Shown piece after piece: positions 7,221-14,126 of a DNA stretch of 20,520 nt. The translations under genes and the position numbers were made by a program. Location: assembly GCA_031271065.1 (NCBI GenBank), contig JAISWP010000249.1, positions 1 through 20,520 of the forward strand. The letters are read 5' to 3'. Under the pieces are notes generated by a model. That model did no database searches. It saw only the letters and a program-made list of their open reading frames with translations, and was not told the DNA's origin. Each line of letters starts with the position of its first letter. Position 1 is the first letter of the stretch. The stretch comes from Synergistaceae bacterium (GTDB taxonomy: Bacteria; Synergistota; Synergistia; Synergistales; Synergistaceae).

Positions 7221-8255
7221 TCATTCCTTCTTGCCGGCATTGTCCTCTTCGATGTCGTCGTCGATCTCGCCCGACAGGGTGAGATCGAATTTCGTCAATT
7301 TTTCCTCTATCTCCCGAAGGGATATCTTGCCCAAATTTCTTATCTTGAGAAGATCTCCGCGCGAACGCGATATCAATTCCCCTATGAAATGCACCCCTCC
7401 GCGCATCAGGCAGTTCTCGCTGCGGACCGACAGTTCCAGGTCCCGCACCGGACGCGCGTAGACCGGGTTATCTCCGAGCTTCATGAAATTCCTGATCTGG
7501 GACTCCCCCGCGGATGACTTCTGCGTCTTGGCGGGCTCCAGCCCCTTTATCTCTATCTGCAGCTCTGGGTCGTCGTGGGAGACCGCGAGGGCGATGTTCA
7601 GGAAGTAATCTTTCAGTATGACCGCCGCCTGACGAACCGCGTCCTCGGGGCTGACCACGCCGTTGGTCCACAGTTCCAGGCTCAGGCTGTCGTAGTCCGT
7701 CCTCTGTCCCATACGCTTGTCCTGCACTTCGTACTTGACCCGCTTCGCGGGCGAGAAGATCGCGTCGACCAAAAGCGCGTCCACCGGCAGATAGACCGGT
7801 CTGGGCCTGTCCAATGACGCATAGCCCGTGCCCGCCTCAATGTAAAAATCCATGGACAGCTTCGATCCGGCTCCGAGATGACAGATCACCGCGTCGGGAT
7901 CCGGAAACTCCACTTCGCTGTCGGGCTGTATGTCCGCCGCCGTCACGGTCCTCGGTCCCTCCGCGTCGAGATGCAGTATCCGGAAATCAGGAGAGAACGA
8001 ACGCACGGGAACGTGCTTTATATTCATCAGAAGCTCTATCATATCCTCCTTGACGCCGGGCACCGTCGTAAATTCGTGCAGCACGCCGTCCACCCGGATA
8101 GCGGTGATCGCCGCGCCGGTTATGGAGGACAAGAGGACCCTGCGCAGGGAATTCCCAAGTGTTACGCCGTAACCCCGTTCGAGCGGTTCGATGACTATCC
8201 TGCCGTACGAAGGAGTACTCTCTTCGATTATTATTTCATAGCGGGCGTGATCCAA
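7221..8255 (-). CDS. rpoA: DNA-directed RNA polymerase subunit alpha
   Basis: The alpha subunit scaffolds RNA polymerase assembly and contacts promoter UP elements and activators. The N-terminal domain shows EPLERGYGVTLGNSLRRVLLSS; the C-terminal domain begins near ELSVRSENCL and ends with NLGKISLREIEEKL. The protein closes with an acidic tail (GEIDDDIEEDNAG). I chose the TTG at 8255 (344 residues): AGGTG lies eight bases upstream, and the N-terminus then matches B. subtilis alpha in length. A GTG at 8273 is in frame but has no ribosome binding site, and its first codons form the Shine-Dalgarno sequence of the TTG. In the C-terminal domain the position of E. coli Lys298 is Ile (codon 7323-7325). 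rpsD is absent between rpsK and rpoA, as in Bacillus. Confidence 0.96.
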   Translation of the reverse strand: MDHARYEIIIEESTPSYGRIVIEPLERGYGVTLGNSLRRVLLSSITGAAITAIRVDGVLHEFTTVPGVKEDMIELLMNIKHVPVRSFSPDFRILHLDAEGPRTVTAADIQPDSEVEFPDPDAVICHLGAGSKLSMDFYIEAGTGYASLDRPRPVYLPVDALLVDAIFSPAKRVKYEVQDKRMGQRTDYDSLSLELWTNGVVSPEDAVRQAAVILKDYFLNIALAVSHDDPELQIEIKGLEPAKTQKSSAGESQIRNFMKLGDNPVYARPVRDLELSVRSENCLMRGGVHFIGELISRSRGDLLKIRNLGKISLREIEEKLTKFDLTLSGEIDDDIEEDNAGKKE

Positions 8256-8319
8256 AGTTCCCCCACCTTTCACAGTACGCTGATACGCAAATTCCCAAAA
8301 TATCTATCGTTAAGACAAA

Positions 8320-8712
8320 CTACACGCGACGTCTTTTGGGAGGACGACATCCGTTGTGCGGTATTGGCGTCGCGTCCTGTATGACGTTGACCTGGAGCCC
8401 CGCCGCCTGAAGGGAGCGGATCGCCGATTCCCTGCCGGGCCCGGGCCCGCGGACTACCACGTCTATTTCTACTACACCATGATCCTGCGCCAGCTTGGCC
8501 GCCGCGGCCGCCGACATCTGGGCCGCGTAGGGGGTCGATTTTCTTGTCCCCTTGAATCCGACGTTGCCTCCCGAAGCCCAGGAAAGCGCGTTGCCCTGCT
8601 TATCCGTCAGCGTCACTATAGTATTGTTGAATGTGGAGTAAATGTGAGCCACGCCGTAAGAGACGTGTTTCTTCTCCTTCTTTTTACCCCTGCGCTGCAC
8701 TCTTTTTGCCAC
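8320..8712 (-). CDS. rpsK: 30S ribosomal protein S11
   Basis: S11 sits on the 30S platform near the mRNA exit and the Shine-Dalgarno helix. The 130-residue sequence has a basic N-terminus, then HIYSTFNNTIVTLTD, GFKGTRKSTPYAAQ, the family hallmark VRGPGPGRESAIRSL, and the C-terminal PIPHNGCRPPKRRRV. Length is typical. The start is GTG, nine bases after a strong GAGGAGG site. It follows rpsM by 34 bases and precedes rpoA by 64 bases. Confidence 0.97.
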   Translation of the reverse strand: MAKRVQRRGKKKEKKHVSYGVAHIYSTFNNTIVTLTDKQGNALSWASGGNVGFKGTRKSTPYAAQMSAAAAAKLAQDHGVVEIDVVVRGPGPGRESAIRSLQAAGLQVNVIQDATPIPHNGCRPPKRRRV

Positions 8713-8746
8713 CTGATTATTCCTCCTCGTTCTTCATAAGACCGGA

Positions 8747-9124
8747 TTACTTAGTGACCTTCTTCTTTCCGGCGACTGTGCGCTTCGGACCTTTGCGCGT
8801 GCGGGCGTTCGTCTTAGTGTGCTGTCCTCGGACGGGAAGCCCGAGACGGTGACGAAGGCCGCGGTAACAGCCTATATCCATGAGACGTTTGATATTCATG
8901 CTTATCTCCCTGCGGAGATCTCCCTCTACCTTATAGCTGTTCTCGAGTTCGGCGCGCAGCTTCTGCGCCTCGTCGTCAGTCAGATTCTTCACTCTTGTAT
9001 CCGGGTTGATCCCGGCAGATGCCAAAATCTTCTTCGACGTCGGAAGACCGATGCCGAAAATATAGGTAAGCCCTATCTCTATTCTCTTTTCCCTCGGCAA
9101 GTCCACTCCTGCGATACGTGCCAT
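8747..9124 (-). CDS. rpsM: 30S ribosomal protein S13
   Basis: S13 lies in the 30S head and contacts the 50S subunit and the P-site tRNA. The 125-residue sequence starts MARIAGVDLPREKRIEIGLT, contains the helix-hairpin-helix segment YIFGIGLPTSKKIL, and has the C-terminal pattern YRGLRHRLGLPVRGQHTKTNARTRKG with a lysine-rich tail. Length is typical. Its Shine-Dalgarno AGGAGG is formed by the last two codons of rpmJ, just before that gene's TAA, nine bases upstream of the ATG. Confidence 0.97.
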   Translation of the reverse strand: MARIAGVDLPREKRIEIGLTYIFGIGLPTSKKILASAGINPDTRVKNLTDDEAQKLRAELENSYKVEGDLRREISMNIKRLMDIGCYRGLRHRLGLPVRGQHTKTNARTRKGPKRTVAGKKKVTK

Positions 9125-9130
9125 ATTCCG

Positions 9131-9256
9131 TTACCTCCTCGCTCCCTGACGCTGTTTATGTCTCGGATTCCTGCTGCATATCACCCTGACGACACCGTGC
9201 CTTTTGATGATCCTGCAATATTCGCAGATCGTTTTGACCGACGGCCGCACCTTCAT
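9131..9256 (-). CDS. rpmJ: 50S ribosomal protein L36, zinc-binding form
   Basis: This very short gene encodes 41 residues beginning MKVRPSVKTICEYCRIIKR. It has the zinc-ribbon ligands C11, C14, C27 and H33, so it is the zinc-binding (C+) form of L36, a small 50S protein near the GTPase-associated region. The ATG follows an AAGGAGG site that overlaps the infA stop codon, at a spacing of about eleven bases. The order infA-rpmJ-rpsM is the usual one in Gram-positive-type operons. The final two codons AGG AGG serve as the Shine-Dalgarno sequence of rpsM. The C-terminus has one Arg more than many homologues. Confidence 0.95.
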   Translation of the reverse strand: MKVRPSVKTICEYCRIIKRHGVVRVICSRNPRHKQRQGARR

Positions 9257-9272
9257 TGCAACGACAACCTCC

Positions 9273-9491
9273 TTATTTATATCTGTAAACTATCCTGCCG
9301 CGGGTGAGATCGTACGGGGTGAGCTGAATAAGAACCCTGTCACCCGGCAGTATACGTATAAAATGCATCCTCATCTTGCCCGAGACGTGGGCCAGGACCT
9401 TGTGCCCGTTTTCCAGTTCGACTCTGAACATCGCGTTCGGCAGCGGTTCTACGACCTTGCCTTTGACCTCTATGACGTCGTCTTTCGACAT
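9273..9491 (-). CDS. infA: Translation initiation factor IF-1
   Basis: IF-1 binds the 30S A site during initiation and works with IF-2 and IF-3. The 72-residue protein is a single OB-fold with the family blocks KDDVIEVKGKVVEPLPNAMF, VLAHVSGKMRMHFIRILPGD and LTPYDLTRGRIVYRYK. Length is exactly that of the family. The ATG follows GGGGAGGTTGG with rather long spacing (about 13 bases). It is separated from the KOW gene by 39 bases, which also hold a possible internal promoter. Confidence 0.97.
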   Translation of the reverse strand: MSKDDVIEVKGKVVEPLPNAMFRVELENGHKVLAHVSGKMRMHFIRILPGDRVLIQLTPYDLTRGRIVYRYK

Positions 9492-9512
9492 TCGAACAAA
9501 CCAACCTCCCCG

Positions 9513-9541
9513 AGTATAAGCCGTGAAATCCTAGCCGTTAA
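9513..9541 (-). promoter_or_regulatory. Putative internal promoter upstream of infA
   Basis: On the minus strand a TTAACG box (9536-9541, four of six matches to TTGACA) and a TATACT box (9513-9518, five of six matches to TATAAT) are separated by exactly 17 bases. They lie at the 3' end of the KOW gene and in the 39-base spacer before infA. This could drive infA-rpmJ-rpsM-rpsK-rpoA-rplQ separately from the genes upstream. It is a match by eye with no experimental support. Confidence 0.33.
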
Positions 9542-9818
9542 GACGGTGCAGTATCTCCGCGATCCACCCGTCGTCAAGACATTTTCCCCCTGCTAGTCGC
9601 TCTGCGGCCTCGGCGGAAAACTTACCCGCAGCCTCCACATGCCGCAGATTTTTCCGCTTCGGTTTCTTCGCCGAGACCCTGCGCCCGTCGGCTATCAGAA
9701 CCCTGCCTCCGTCTGCGCTCTCTTCGATTCCGATGATCACGAAAACGGAACCCGCATGACGACCTCGTTTTACAACAACCAAACTGCCAGGGAGAAATGA
9801 CGTTCGTTCACAACTCAT
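9531..9818 (-). CDS. KOW-domain RNA-binding protein (L14e-like), function unknown
   Basis: This 95-residue protein has an N-terminal KOW-type segment (LPGSLVVVKRGRHAGSVFVI, residues 9-28), then a strand with VLIADGRRV and a basic stretch KKPKRKN. Its C-terminal part is helical and ends DGWIAEILHRLNG. Proteins of this kind are known between map and infA in Clostridia and related bacteria and are annotated as KOW-domain or L14e/L6e/L27e-like RNA-binding proteins; their job is not established. The ATG at 9818 overlaps the map stop (ATGA). A second in-frame ATG at 9824 would add two residues. No strong ribosome binding site is seen, so coupling to map is likely. The long open frame further upstream is antisense-free overlap with map and not part of the gene. 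A role in ribosome assembly is inferred from context only. Confidence 0.82.
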   Translation of the reverse strand: MSCERTSFLPGSLVVVKRGRHAGSVFVIIGIEESADGGRVLIADGRRVSAKKPKRKNLRHVEAAGKFSAEAAERLAGGKCLDDGWIAEILHRLNG

Positions 9819-10585
9819 TCCCATGGCGTAAGTATTTCCACGCCGCTCTCGGTGACGAGCAGCGCGTGTTCGAAGTGGGCCGCGTCCGACCCGTCGCGCG
9901 TTACGATAGTCCACCCGTTGTCCAGGGAGCGGATCGGCTCGCGCCCGCTCATAACCATAGGCTCGATGCAGAATGTCATGCCGGGCTTCAGCGTAATCCC
10001 TGAACCCGGACGCCCGTAATTCGGCACCTGAGGCGGTTCGTGCAGCTTGCGCCCGATGCCGTGCCCGGAATATTCCCGCACTACTCCGCATCCGTTTGAG
10101 AGCACCCACTGCTCTATCGCGTGTCCTATATCCCCGATGGTACAGCCCGGTCCGGCCGTTTCGACTCCGATATGCAAAGCTCTGAGGGTGACGGACATCA
10201 GGTTCTCCCTCTCGGGGGATATCCGCCCCACAGCGTAGGTGCAAGCCGCGTCGCCGTGGAACCCGTCGGCAAAAGCCCCGACGTCGACGCTGACTATGTC
10301 TCCATCGCCGAGGATCCTGCCGCGGCTCGGTATGCCGTGCACCACTTCGTCGTTTATGGAGACGCATATCGCGCCTGGGAAAGGATCCCTGATGCCGCGC
10401 ACCCTGTATCCCTTGAAAGAGGGCGCAGCCGATTCCGCAGCTATGATACGCTCCGCGTGTTCGTCCAGAGTCATGGTGTCCATCCCCGGACGTATGATCT
10501 CCCTCATGGCGGAGTGTACGTCCGCGACGATCCTGCCGGCGCGCCTCATGCGCTTTATATCGTCCTGGCTCTTGAACGTTATCAT
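9815..10585 (-). CDS. map: Methionine aminopeptidase, type I
   Basis: Map removes the N-terminal Met from nascent proteins. The 256-residue product has all five dinuclear metal ligands of the pita-bread fold: D101, D112, H175 (in SGHGIGRKLHEPP), E208 (in FCIEPM) and E239, plus the active-site His83. No SEC-C or other zinc-binding extension is present, so it is the short bacterial form (type Ia). Its ATG overlaps the adk stop (ATGA), and its stop overlaps the start of the KOW gene. The adk-map-infA order is common in Firmicutes-like operons. Confidence 0.96.
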   Translation of the reverse strand: MITFKSQDDIKRMRRAGRIVADVHSAMREIIRPGMDTMTLDEHAERIIAAESAAPSFKGYRVRGIRDPFPGAICVSINDEVVHGIPSRGRILGDGDIVSVDVGAFADGFHGDAACTYAVGRISPERENLMSVTLRALHIGVETAGPGCTIGDIGHAIEQWVLSNGCGVVREYSGHGIGRKLHEPPQVPNYGRPGSGITLKPGMTFCIEPMVMSGREPIRSLDNGWTIVTRDGSDAAHFEHALLVTESGVEILTPWE

Positions 10586-11229
10586 ATCGCGCCCTTCAGA
10601 GTTTCCAAAAACAAAAGAGCCGCGTCGGGAGCCTCTGAGGCGCCGATCCTGCGGAGCAATCCCTTTTTATCGTAATACGCCGTAAGGGGCGCCGTATCGG
10701 CGTGATACACCGCCAGCCGCCTGCGGATCACCGGCTCGTGATCGTCGTTCCTCTGGATGACCGCGCCGCCGCAGGAGTCGCAGACGCCCTCCTTTTCGGG
10801 AGAACGATTCACTGTGTTGTATATAGCGCCGCAGGACACGCAGACTCGGCGGCCGGATAACCGCCTGACCACGTCCTCGTCAGATATGTCAAGCATCAGG
10901 ACCGCGTCGAGCCCGGTTTGCATGGAGGACAAAATAGCGTCCAGCGCCTCCGCCTGGGCGGTCGTTCTCGGAAATCCGTCCAGGATAAAGCCGATCCTGG
11001 CGTCGTCCTCGGCGAGCCGGTCTTTCATCATATTTATGATCAGATCGTCGGGCGCCAGAGACCCGGAGTCCATGTAACGCCTGGCCTCCAGGCCCGGAAC
11101 CGTGCCTCGCCGGACGTTGTCCCGCAAGAGATCTCCCGTCGAGATATGGGCGGCCGGATATATTTCCCTTATCGCGGCCGCCTGCGTCCCTTTGCCCGCG
11201 CCCGGCGGCCCGATCAGTATTATCTTCAT
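10582..11229 (-). CDS. adk: Adenylate kinase, zinc-lid form
   Basis: Adenylate kinase interconverts ATP plus AMP and two ADP. The 215-residue protein has the P-loop GPPGAGKGT (7-15), the AMP-binding STGDLLR segment (30-36) and DGFPRT (84-89). It has a long LID domain in which four cysteines (C130, C133, C150, C153) form a structural zinc site, a feature of many Gram-positive enzymes. The ATG comes ten bases after the secY stop, with a weak GCGGGG ribosome site. Its stop overlaps map. Confidence 0.96.
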   Translation of the reverse strand: MKIILIGPPGAGKGTQAAAIREIYPAAHISTGDLLRDNVRRGTVPGLEARRYMDSGSLAPDDLIINMMKDRLAEDDARIGFILDGFPRTTAQAEALDAILSSMQTGLDAVLMLDISDEDVVRRLSGRRVCVSCGAIYNTVNRSPEKEGVCDSCGGAVIQRNDDHEPVIRRRLAVYHADTAPLTAYYDKKGLLRRIGASEAPDAALLFLETLKGAI

Positions 11230-11239
11230 GGTTTCCCCG

Positions 11240-12547
11240 CTAAAGCAGTCCGCCGCTCTTGCCGCGGCGCTTCAGTATGCCGTCGTAGTGGCGCATCAGC
11301 ATCTGCCCCTCGACCTGATGGATCGTGTCGAGAGCGACTCCGACGACTATCAGAACGGCAGTTCCGCCGAAATAAAATGTTTCGATCACGAGCACTCTCG
11401 ACATGAAGTTCGGTACGAGCGCGATAACGGCGAGAGCTATCGCCCCCCCGAGCGTTATCCTGTTCATGACCTTCTCGATATACTCGGTCGTCGGTTTCCC
11501 GGGCCTGATGCCCAGAATGAAACCTCCGTATTTCTTCATGTTGTTCGACAGATCGCTGGGGTTAAAGACAACTGCCGTGTAGAAATACGCGAAAAAAACT
11601 ATGAGCAGGATATACAGCGCAAAGTAGACCCACGAGTACCGAATCGAAGCGCTCGGAGAAAAAGCCTGCTTGATGATGTCCGCGGTCCCGCCCTCGAAGA
11701 AACTCGCTATCGTGTACGGAAAGAGCAGTACGGACGACGCGAAGATTATCGGGATGACGCCGGACGTGTTCACCCGCAGAGGAATGAACGTGCTCTGCCC
11801 CCCGTAGACCTTGTTGCCCACCATACGCTTCGCGTACTGTACCGGAAGCCTGCGCTGCCCCTCCTGGAGGTAGATACAGCCCACTATCACGCCGACGATG
11901 ATCACAAGAGCGATCAGAGCTACTATCGGGTTGATCTGGCGGTGTACGAATACGTCCCGCGCGGTGCCGATCACGGCCTCCGGAAGGCGGGCCACTATAC
12001 CGGCGTATATGAGCATGGAGGTCCCGTTGCCTATCCCGTGGTCGGACATGACTTCGCCCAGCCACATCACCACTATGGCTCCGGTGGTCACGGCAGTCAC
12101 AGCCACGGCCGTCAGGAACCTGCCCCCTCCGAACACTCCGACGCTGCGAAGCCAGGTAGTCATGCCTATGGCCTGCACGAGGGCGAAAAATATGGTGCCG
12201 TACCTGGTGTACTGTGTTATCTTTTTACGGCCCTCCTCGCCCTCTTTCTGCATCTTTTCGAGAGCGGGGAAAATCACCGCCATGAGCTGCATGACTATGC
12301 TCGAGTTGATATAGGGACCCACGCCCAGAGCGAAGATGCTGAAGTTTCTGAGCGCGCCTCCGGCAAAGAGATCCAGGATGCCGAGGAATCCGGAGCCGCT
12401 GCCGAACAGCCCCGCCATCGCGTCCGGGTCTATTCCGGGCGTCGGTATGTGCGCCCCCAGCCTGAAAATAAAAAGAGCGCCGACCACAAACAGGATTCGC
12501 CTCTTTAAATCCGGCAGACGAAATGCGTCCCGGAATCCGTCGATCAC
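11240..12547 (-). CDS. secY: Preprotein translocase subunit SecY
   Basis: SecY is the ten-helix channel of the Sec translocon in the inner membrane. The 435-residue protein starts with a short cytoplasmic segment (DAFRLPDLKRRI) before TM1 (RILFVVGALFIFRLGAHIPTPGID). It has the plug-region GLFGSGSGFLGILDLFAGGAL, the family block ALGVGPYINSSIVMQLM, and the cytoplasmic loops with RRLPVQYAKR and KYGGFILGIRPGKPTTEYI. The start is GTG, one base after the rplO stop; its Shine-Dalgarno GAGGTGA is made of the last codons of rplO. Length is typical. Confidence 0.97.
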   Translation of the reverse strand: MIDGFRDAFRLPDLKRRILFVVGALFIFRLGAHIPTPGIDPDAMAGLFGSGSGFLGILDLFAGGALRNFSIFALGVGPYINSSIVMQLMAVIFPALEKMQKEGEEGRKKITQYTRYGTIFFALVQAIGMTTWLRSVGVFGGGRFLTAVAVTAVTTGAIVVMWLGEVMSDHGIGNGTSMLIYAGIVARLPEAVIGTARDVFVHRQINPIVALIALVIIVGVIVGCIYLQEGQRRLPVQYAKRMVGNKVYGGQSTFIPLRVNTSGVIPIIFASSVLLFPYTIASFFEGGTADIIKQAFSPSASIRYSWVYFALYILLIVFFAYFYTAVVFNPSDLSNNMKKYGGFILGIRPGKPTTEYIEKVMNRITLGGAIALAVIALVPNFMSRVLVIETFYFGGTAVLIVVGVALDTIHQVEGQMLMRHYDGILKRRGKSGGLL

Positions 12548-12548
12548 T

Positions 12549-12992
12549 TCAGATCACCTCTGATTTACCGCCCGCGGCTTCGATCTTGCCCCTGGCGGAA
12601 GCACTGAAAGCGTTGGCTGTCACGGTAAAACTCTTCGAGAGGTCACCGCCGCCGAGTATCTTGACAGGATGGGAACCACTGACGAGTCCCCGCTCCTTCA
12701 GATCTTCGATCGTTATAGTCATGCCGGCGTCGAACTTGTCCTCCAATGCGCTTACATTGACAATTTCGTAATTTTTAGCGAAACGGAAATTGCTGAAACC
12801 GCGCTTCGGTATTCTCCGGGACATAGGCATCTGCCCTCCCTCGAAACGGAGGGATACGCTCCGCCCGGCACGGGCTTTCTGGCCCTTGTGACCTTTGCCC
12901 GCGGTCTTTCCGGTGCCGCTGCCGACCCCCATGCCGAGGCGTTTCGATTTGCGCCTCGAACCGGGGACCGGGGAAAGTTCATGAAGATTCAT
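12549..12992 (-). CDS. rplO: 50S ribosomal protein L15
   Basis: L15 is a 50S assembly protein that threads a basic, glycine-rich N-terminal arm into 23S rRNA. The sequence begins MNLHELSPVPGSRRKSKRLG, followed by GSGTGKTAGKGHKGQKAR and FEGGQMPMSRRIPKRGF, and ends with the globular part containing ILGGGDL. The ATG at 12992 (147 residues) has AGGGG nine bases upstream; an in-frame ATG at 12998 would add two residues but is too close to that site. The start lies inside the 3' end of rpmD (14-base overlap), so translation is probably coupled. Confidence 0.96.
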   Translation of the reverse strand: MNLHELSPVPGSRRKSKRLGMGVGSGTGKTAGKGHKGQKARAGRSVSLRFEGGQMPMSRRIPKRGFSNFRFAKNYEIVNVSALEDKFDAGMTITIEDLKERGLVSGSHPVKILGGGDLSKSFTVTANAFSASARGKIEAAGGKSEVI

Positions 12993-13191
12993 GCCCATTC
13001 ACCCCTTCCTGCCCGCTCTGCGTCCACTCTACGAGATGGATGACGCTTCGCACCATCCCCCGCACCTGCGGCGTGTCGTCATGTTCCACGGTCTCGCCGA
13101 TGCGATGCAGTCCGAGCGCCCTCACTGTCCTTCCCTGTATATCGGGACGGCCTATGGTGCTTTTCTTCAAAGTGACCTTTATCTTAGCCAT
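12979..13191 (-). CDS. rpmD: 50S ribosomal protein L30, with C-terminal extension
   Basis: L30 is a small 50S protein. The core reads AKIKVTLKKSTIGRPDIQGR then ALGLHRIGETVEHDDTPQVRGMVRSVIHLVE, as in bacterial L30. The total is 70 residues, about ten more than the usual 58-60. The extra tail (GQEGVNGHESS) is encoded by DNA that also holds the Shine-Dalgarno and start codons of rplO. The ATG follows AGGGGG that overlaps the rpsE stop. Confidence 0.95.
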   Translation of the reverse strand: MAKIKVTLKKSTIGRPDIQGRTVRALGLHRIGETVEHDDTPQVRGMVRSVIHLVEWTQSGQEGVNGHESS

Positions 13192-13202
13192 AACACATCC
13201 CC

Positions 13203-13727
13203 CTACGCGGAGACGAGCGAGTCGCGCCCGCGCAGCCTGCGGACTTCCTCGGCCGTGCGGAGGCCCCGTACCGCTTCGAAGGTGGCGTGCGCTACGTTTA
13301 TCGGGTTCGACGTACGGCCGATGACCTTCGTGAGAACGTCCTTGATCCCGCCCAGCTCCATGATGGCCCGCACCACGGCTCCCGCGATGACGCCGGTGCC
13401 CGGCGCGGCCGGCCTGATCAGAACCTCCGCGGCTCCGAACTTGCCCTGGATCGGATGAGGGATCGTGTTTCCGGACTTCTTCATGTCGACCATGTTCTTC
13501 TTGGCGTGATCTATGCCTTTGCGCACGGCCTCGGAAATTTCGCGCGCCTTGCCCATCCCTATACCGACCTGGTCGATGCCGTCGCCGACCACCACGAGGA
13601 CGGAGAAGCGGAAGCGTTTGCCGCCCTTGACGACCTTGCTCACCCGGTTGATAGACACCACACGCTCGGTGAGCTCCATACCGCGGGCGCTGTAGTTTTT
13701 AGACTGAGTCTCTTTCTGGCTTGCCAA
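13203..13727 (-). CDS. rpsE: 30S ribosomal protein S5
   Basis: S5 contributes to mRNA entry and decoding accuracy on the 30S subunit. The 174-residue sequence has the double-stranded RNA-binding-like N-terminal domain (ELTERVVSINRVSKVVKGGKR, then VGDGIDQVGIGMGKAREI) and the C-terminal domain (PAAPGTGVIAGAVVRAIMELGGIKDVLTK, then NPINVAHATFEAV). The start is TTG, six bases after a strong GGGAGGG site. No ATG lies near enough to replace it without removing conserved residues. Confidence 0.97.
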   Translation of the reverse strand: MASQKETQSKNYSARGMELTERVVSINRVSKVVKGGKRFRFSVLVVVGDGIDQVGIGMGKAREISEAVRKGIDHAKKNMVDMKKSGNTIPHPIQGKFGAAEVLIRPAAPGTGVIAGAVVRAIMELGGIKDVLTKVIGRTSNPINVAHATFEAVRGLRTAEEVRRLRGRDSLVSA

Positions 13728-13739
13728 ATTTTTCCCTCC

Positions 13740-14108
13740 CTAGAATTTCAGGCCGGTTTCGCGCGCGGCGTCGGCGAGCGCCTTCACGCGGCCCAGAAAT
13801 ATATGGCCGCCGCGATCGAACACCACCGTGGTGATACCCTTCGCGATAGCCCTCTCGGCTACGAGACGGCCCACCACTTTCGCCGCCTCCGTATCCGCGC
13901 CGTTTTTGAGGGAATCGGCGAGCGATTTGTCCAAAGTTGACGCGGAGACCAACGTGCGCCCCGCTTCATCGTCCACTACCTGCGCGTAAATGTGCTTCAG
14001 ACTGCGAAACACCGACAGCCTGGGACGGTCGCCCGTACCGGCGAGGTGCTTGCGCAGACGGCGGTGACGATGTACTCGCATTTCGTTGCGGCTGCGATTA
14101 TGTATCAA
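13740..14108 (-). CDS. rplR: 50S ribosomal protein L18
   Basis: L18 binds 5S rRNA in the central protuberance together with L5 and L25. The 122-residue protein has the basic N-terminus RSRNEMRVHRHRRLRKHLAGT, then RPRLSVFRSLKHIYAQVVDD and the C-terminal VVFDRGGHIFLGRVKALADAARETGLKF. The start is TTG with GAGGTGA six bases upstream; the next ATG, at codon 10, would remove part of the conserved basic arm. Length is typical. Confidence 0.97.
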   Translation of the reverse strand: MIHNRSRNEMRVHRHRRLRKHLAGTGDRPRLSVFRSLKHIYAQVVDDEAGRTLVSASTLDKSLADSLKNGADTEAAKVVGRLVAERAIAKGITTVVFDRGGHIFLGRVKALADAARETGLKF

Positions 14109-14126
14109 TCCTTATCACCTCGAGAT

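Noticed and set aside
7152..7224. 23-codon open frame starting at ATGA over the rpoA stop
   Set aside because: No family resemblance and no clear ribosome site; it lies in the inverted repeats and is better explained as leader sequence, though a leader peptide cannot be excluded.
9819..10367. Upstream extension of the KOW frame to 278 codons
   Set aside because: It overlaps map in another frame and reads as low-complexity Arg-rich sequence; the KOW protein is complete from the overlap with the map stop.
11102..12508. Long plus-strand open frame of 468 codons opposite secY and adk
   Set aside because: It is antisense to firmly identified genes, has no recognisable motifs and is rich in His, Arg and Tyr, as expected for a shadow of GC-rich coding DNA.
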